From: a bacterium
GTDB taxonomy: Bacteria > Patescibacteria > Dojkabacteria > SC72
Direction: 5' to 3'
NCBI GenBank assembly: GCA_029553845.1
Contig: JAKPKF010000160.1
Location: 1-5,633, forward strand
Length of the DNA: 5,633 nt
Shown: piece by piece, positions 5,537 through 5,633 of the stretch
Layout of the letters: every line of letters begins with the position of its first letter
Numbering within the stretch: position 1 is the first letter of the stretch
Position numbers and translations under genes: made by a program
Notes under the pieces: model-generated
What the model was told of the DNA's origin: nothing
Seen by the model: the letters and a program-made list of their open reading frames with translations, nothing else
Database searches by the model: none

Positions 5537-5633
5537 GAAACCTTTATGCTTTTACTAAATGCGTATTTCTGTGGCCTGAATTGTTTATACATCACTTTAT
5601 TCCCTATTTGATTGACATGCTTAATATAAGGGT
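5537..5633. other. Non-coding end of window with a possible downstream -35 box
   Basis: No supported gene lies here. The longest plus-strand reading frame from an ATG is 21 codons (5546-5611). A perfect -35 hexamer TTGACA occurs at 5612-5617 on the plus strand; with a 17-bp spacer its -10 would begin at 5635, just outside the window, so a plus-strand gene probably starts shortly after the edge. No convincing terminator hairpin follows the methyltransferase gene. Confidence 0.35.

Noticed and set aside
5546..5611. 21-codon plus-strand ORF after the methyltransferase gene
   Set aside because: It is very short, with no -10 box at the spacing seen elsewhere and no ribosome binding site.
1..5633. 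Recoded UGA (Gly), as in some candidate phyla
   Set aside because: All six genes read full length with the standard code, and conserved glycines in the motifs are encoded by GGN; no in-frame UGA is needed.

Overview
The window looks like a piece of an AT-rich bacterial chromosome with short intergenic gaps, most likely from the Candidate Phyla Radiation (Patescibacteria). This placement is inference. It rests on the AT-rich composition with Arg codons mostly AGA/AGG, the YHPAAALYNP version of the family 4 uracil-DNA glycosylase C-terminal motif, a nucleoside diphosphate kinase with extra insertions, an archaeal-like single-chain Elp3, and a membrane-anchored polysaccharide deacetylase. No rRNA, tRNA, mobile element, CRISPR array or phage gene was found. 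All five complete genes end in TAA. Family motifs read correctly with the standard code, so UGA reassignment is not indicated.

Layout: (1) 1-1392, minus: Elp3-type tRNA-modifying radical SAM/acetyltransferase, cut by the window edge inside its acetyltransferase domain. (2) 1440-2048, plus: nucleoside diphosphate kinase, divergent from elp3 across 47 bp. (3) 2050-2697, minus: family 4-like uracil-DNA glycosylase, convergent with ndk with a 1-bp gap. (4) 2715-4463, minus: membrane-anchored polysaccharide deacetylase with a large unrecognised extracytoplasmic region. (5) 4529-4723, minus: 64-residue single-span membrane protein, unrecognised. (6) 4775-5536, plus: RNA guanine-N2-methyltransferase-like protein with a shortened N-terminus. 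The last 97 bp hold no supported gene.

The genes do not form one pathway. They cover tRNA wobble modification (elp3), probable RNA methylation (the methyltransferase), nucleotide supply (ndk), DNA repair (the glycosylase) and cell-surface polysaccharide modification (the deacetylase). What unites them is how they start. Most ATGs sit only about 6 nt downstream of a -10-like hexamer and lack a well-placed Shine-Dalgarno sequence, which suggests leaderless mRNAs.

I did not find a clear-cut new multi-gene system. The points most worth a second look are the leaderless start pattern, the apparent loss of two of four Fe-S cysteines in the glycosylase, the roughly 39 extra residues in the kinase, and the unexplained 330-residue outer region of the deacetylase.
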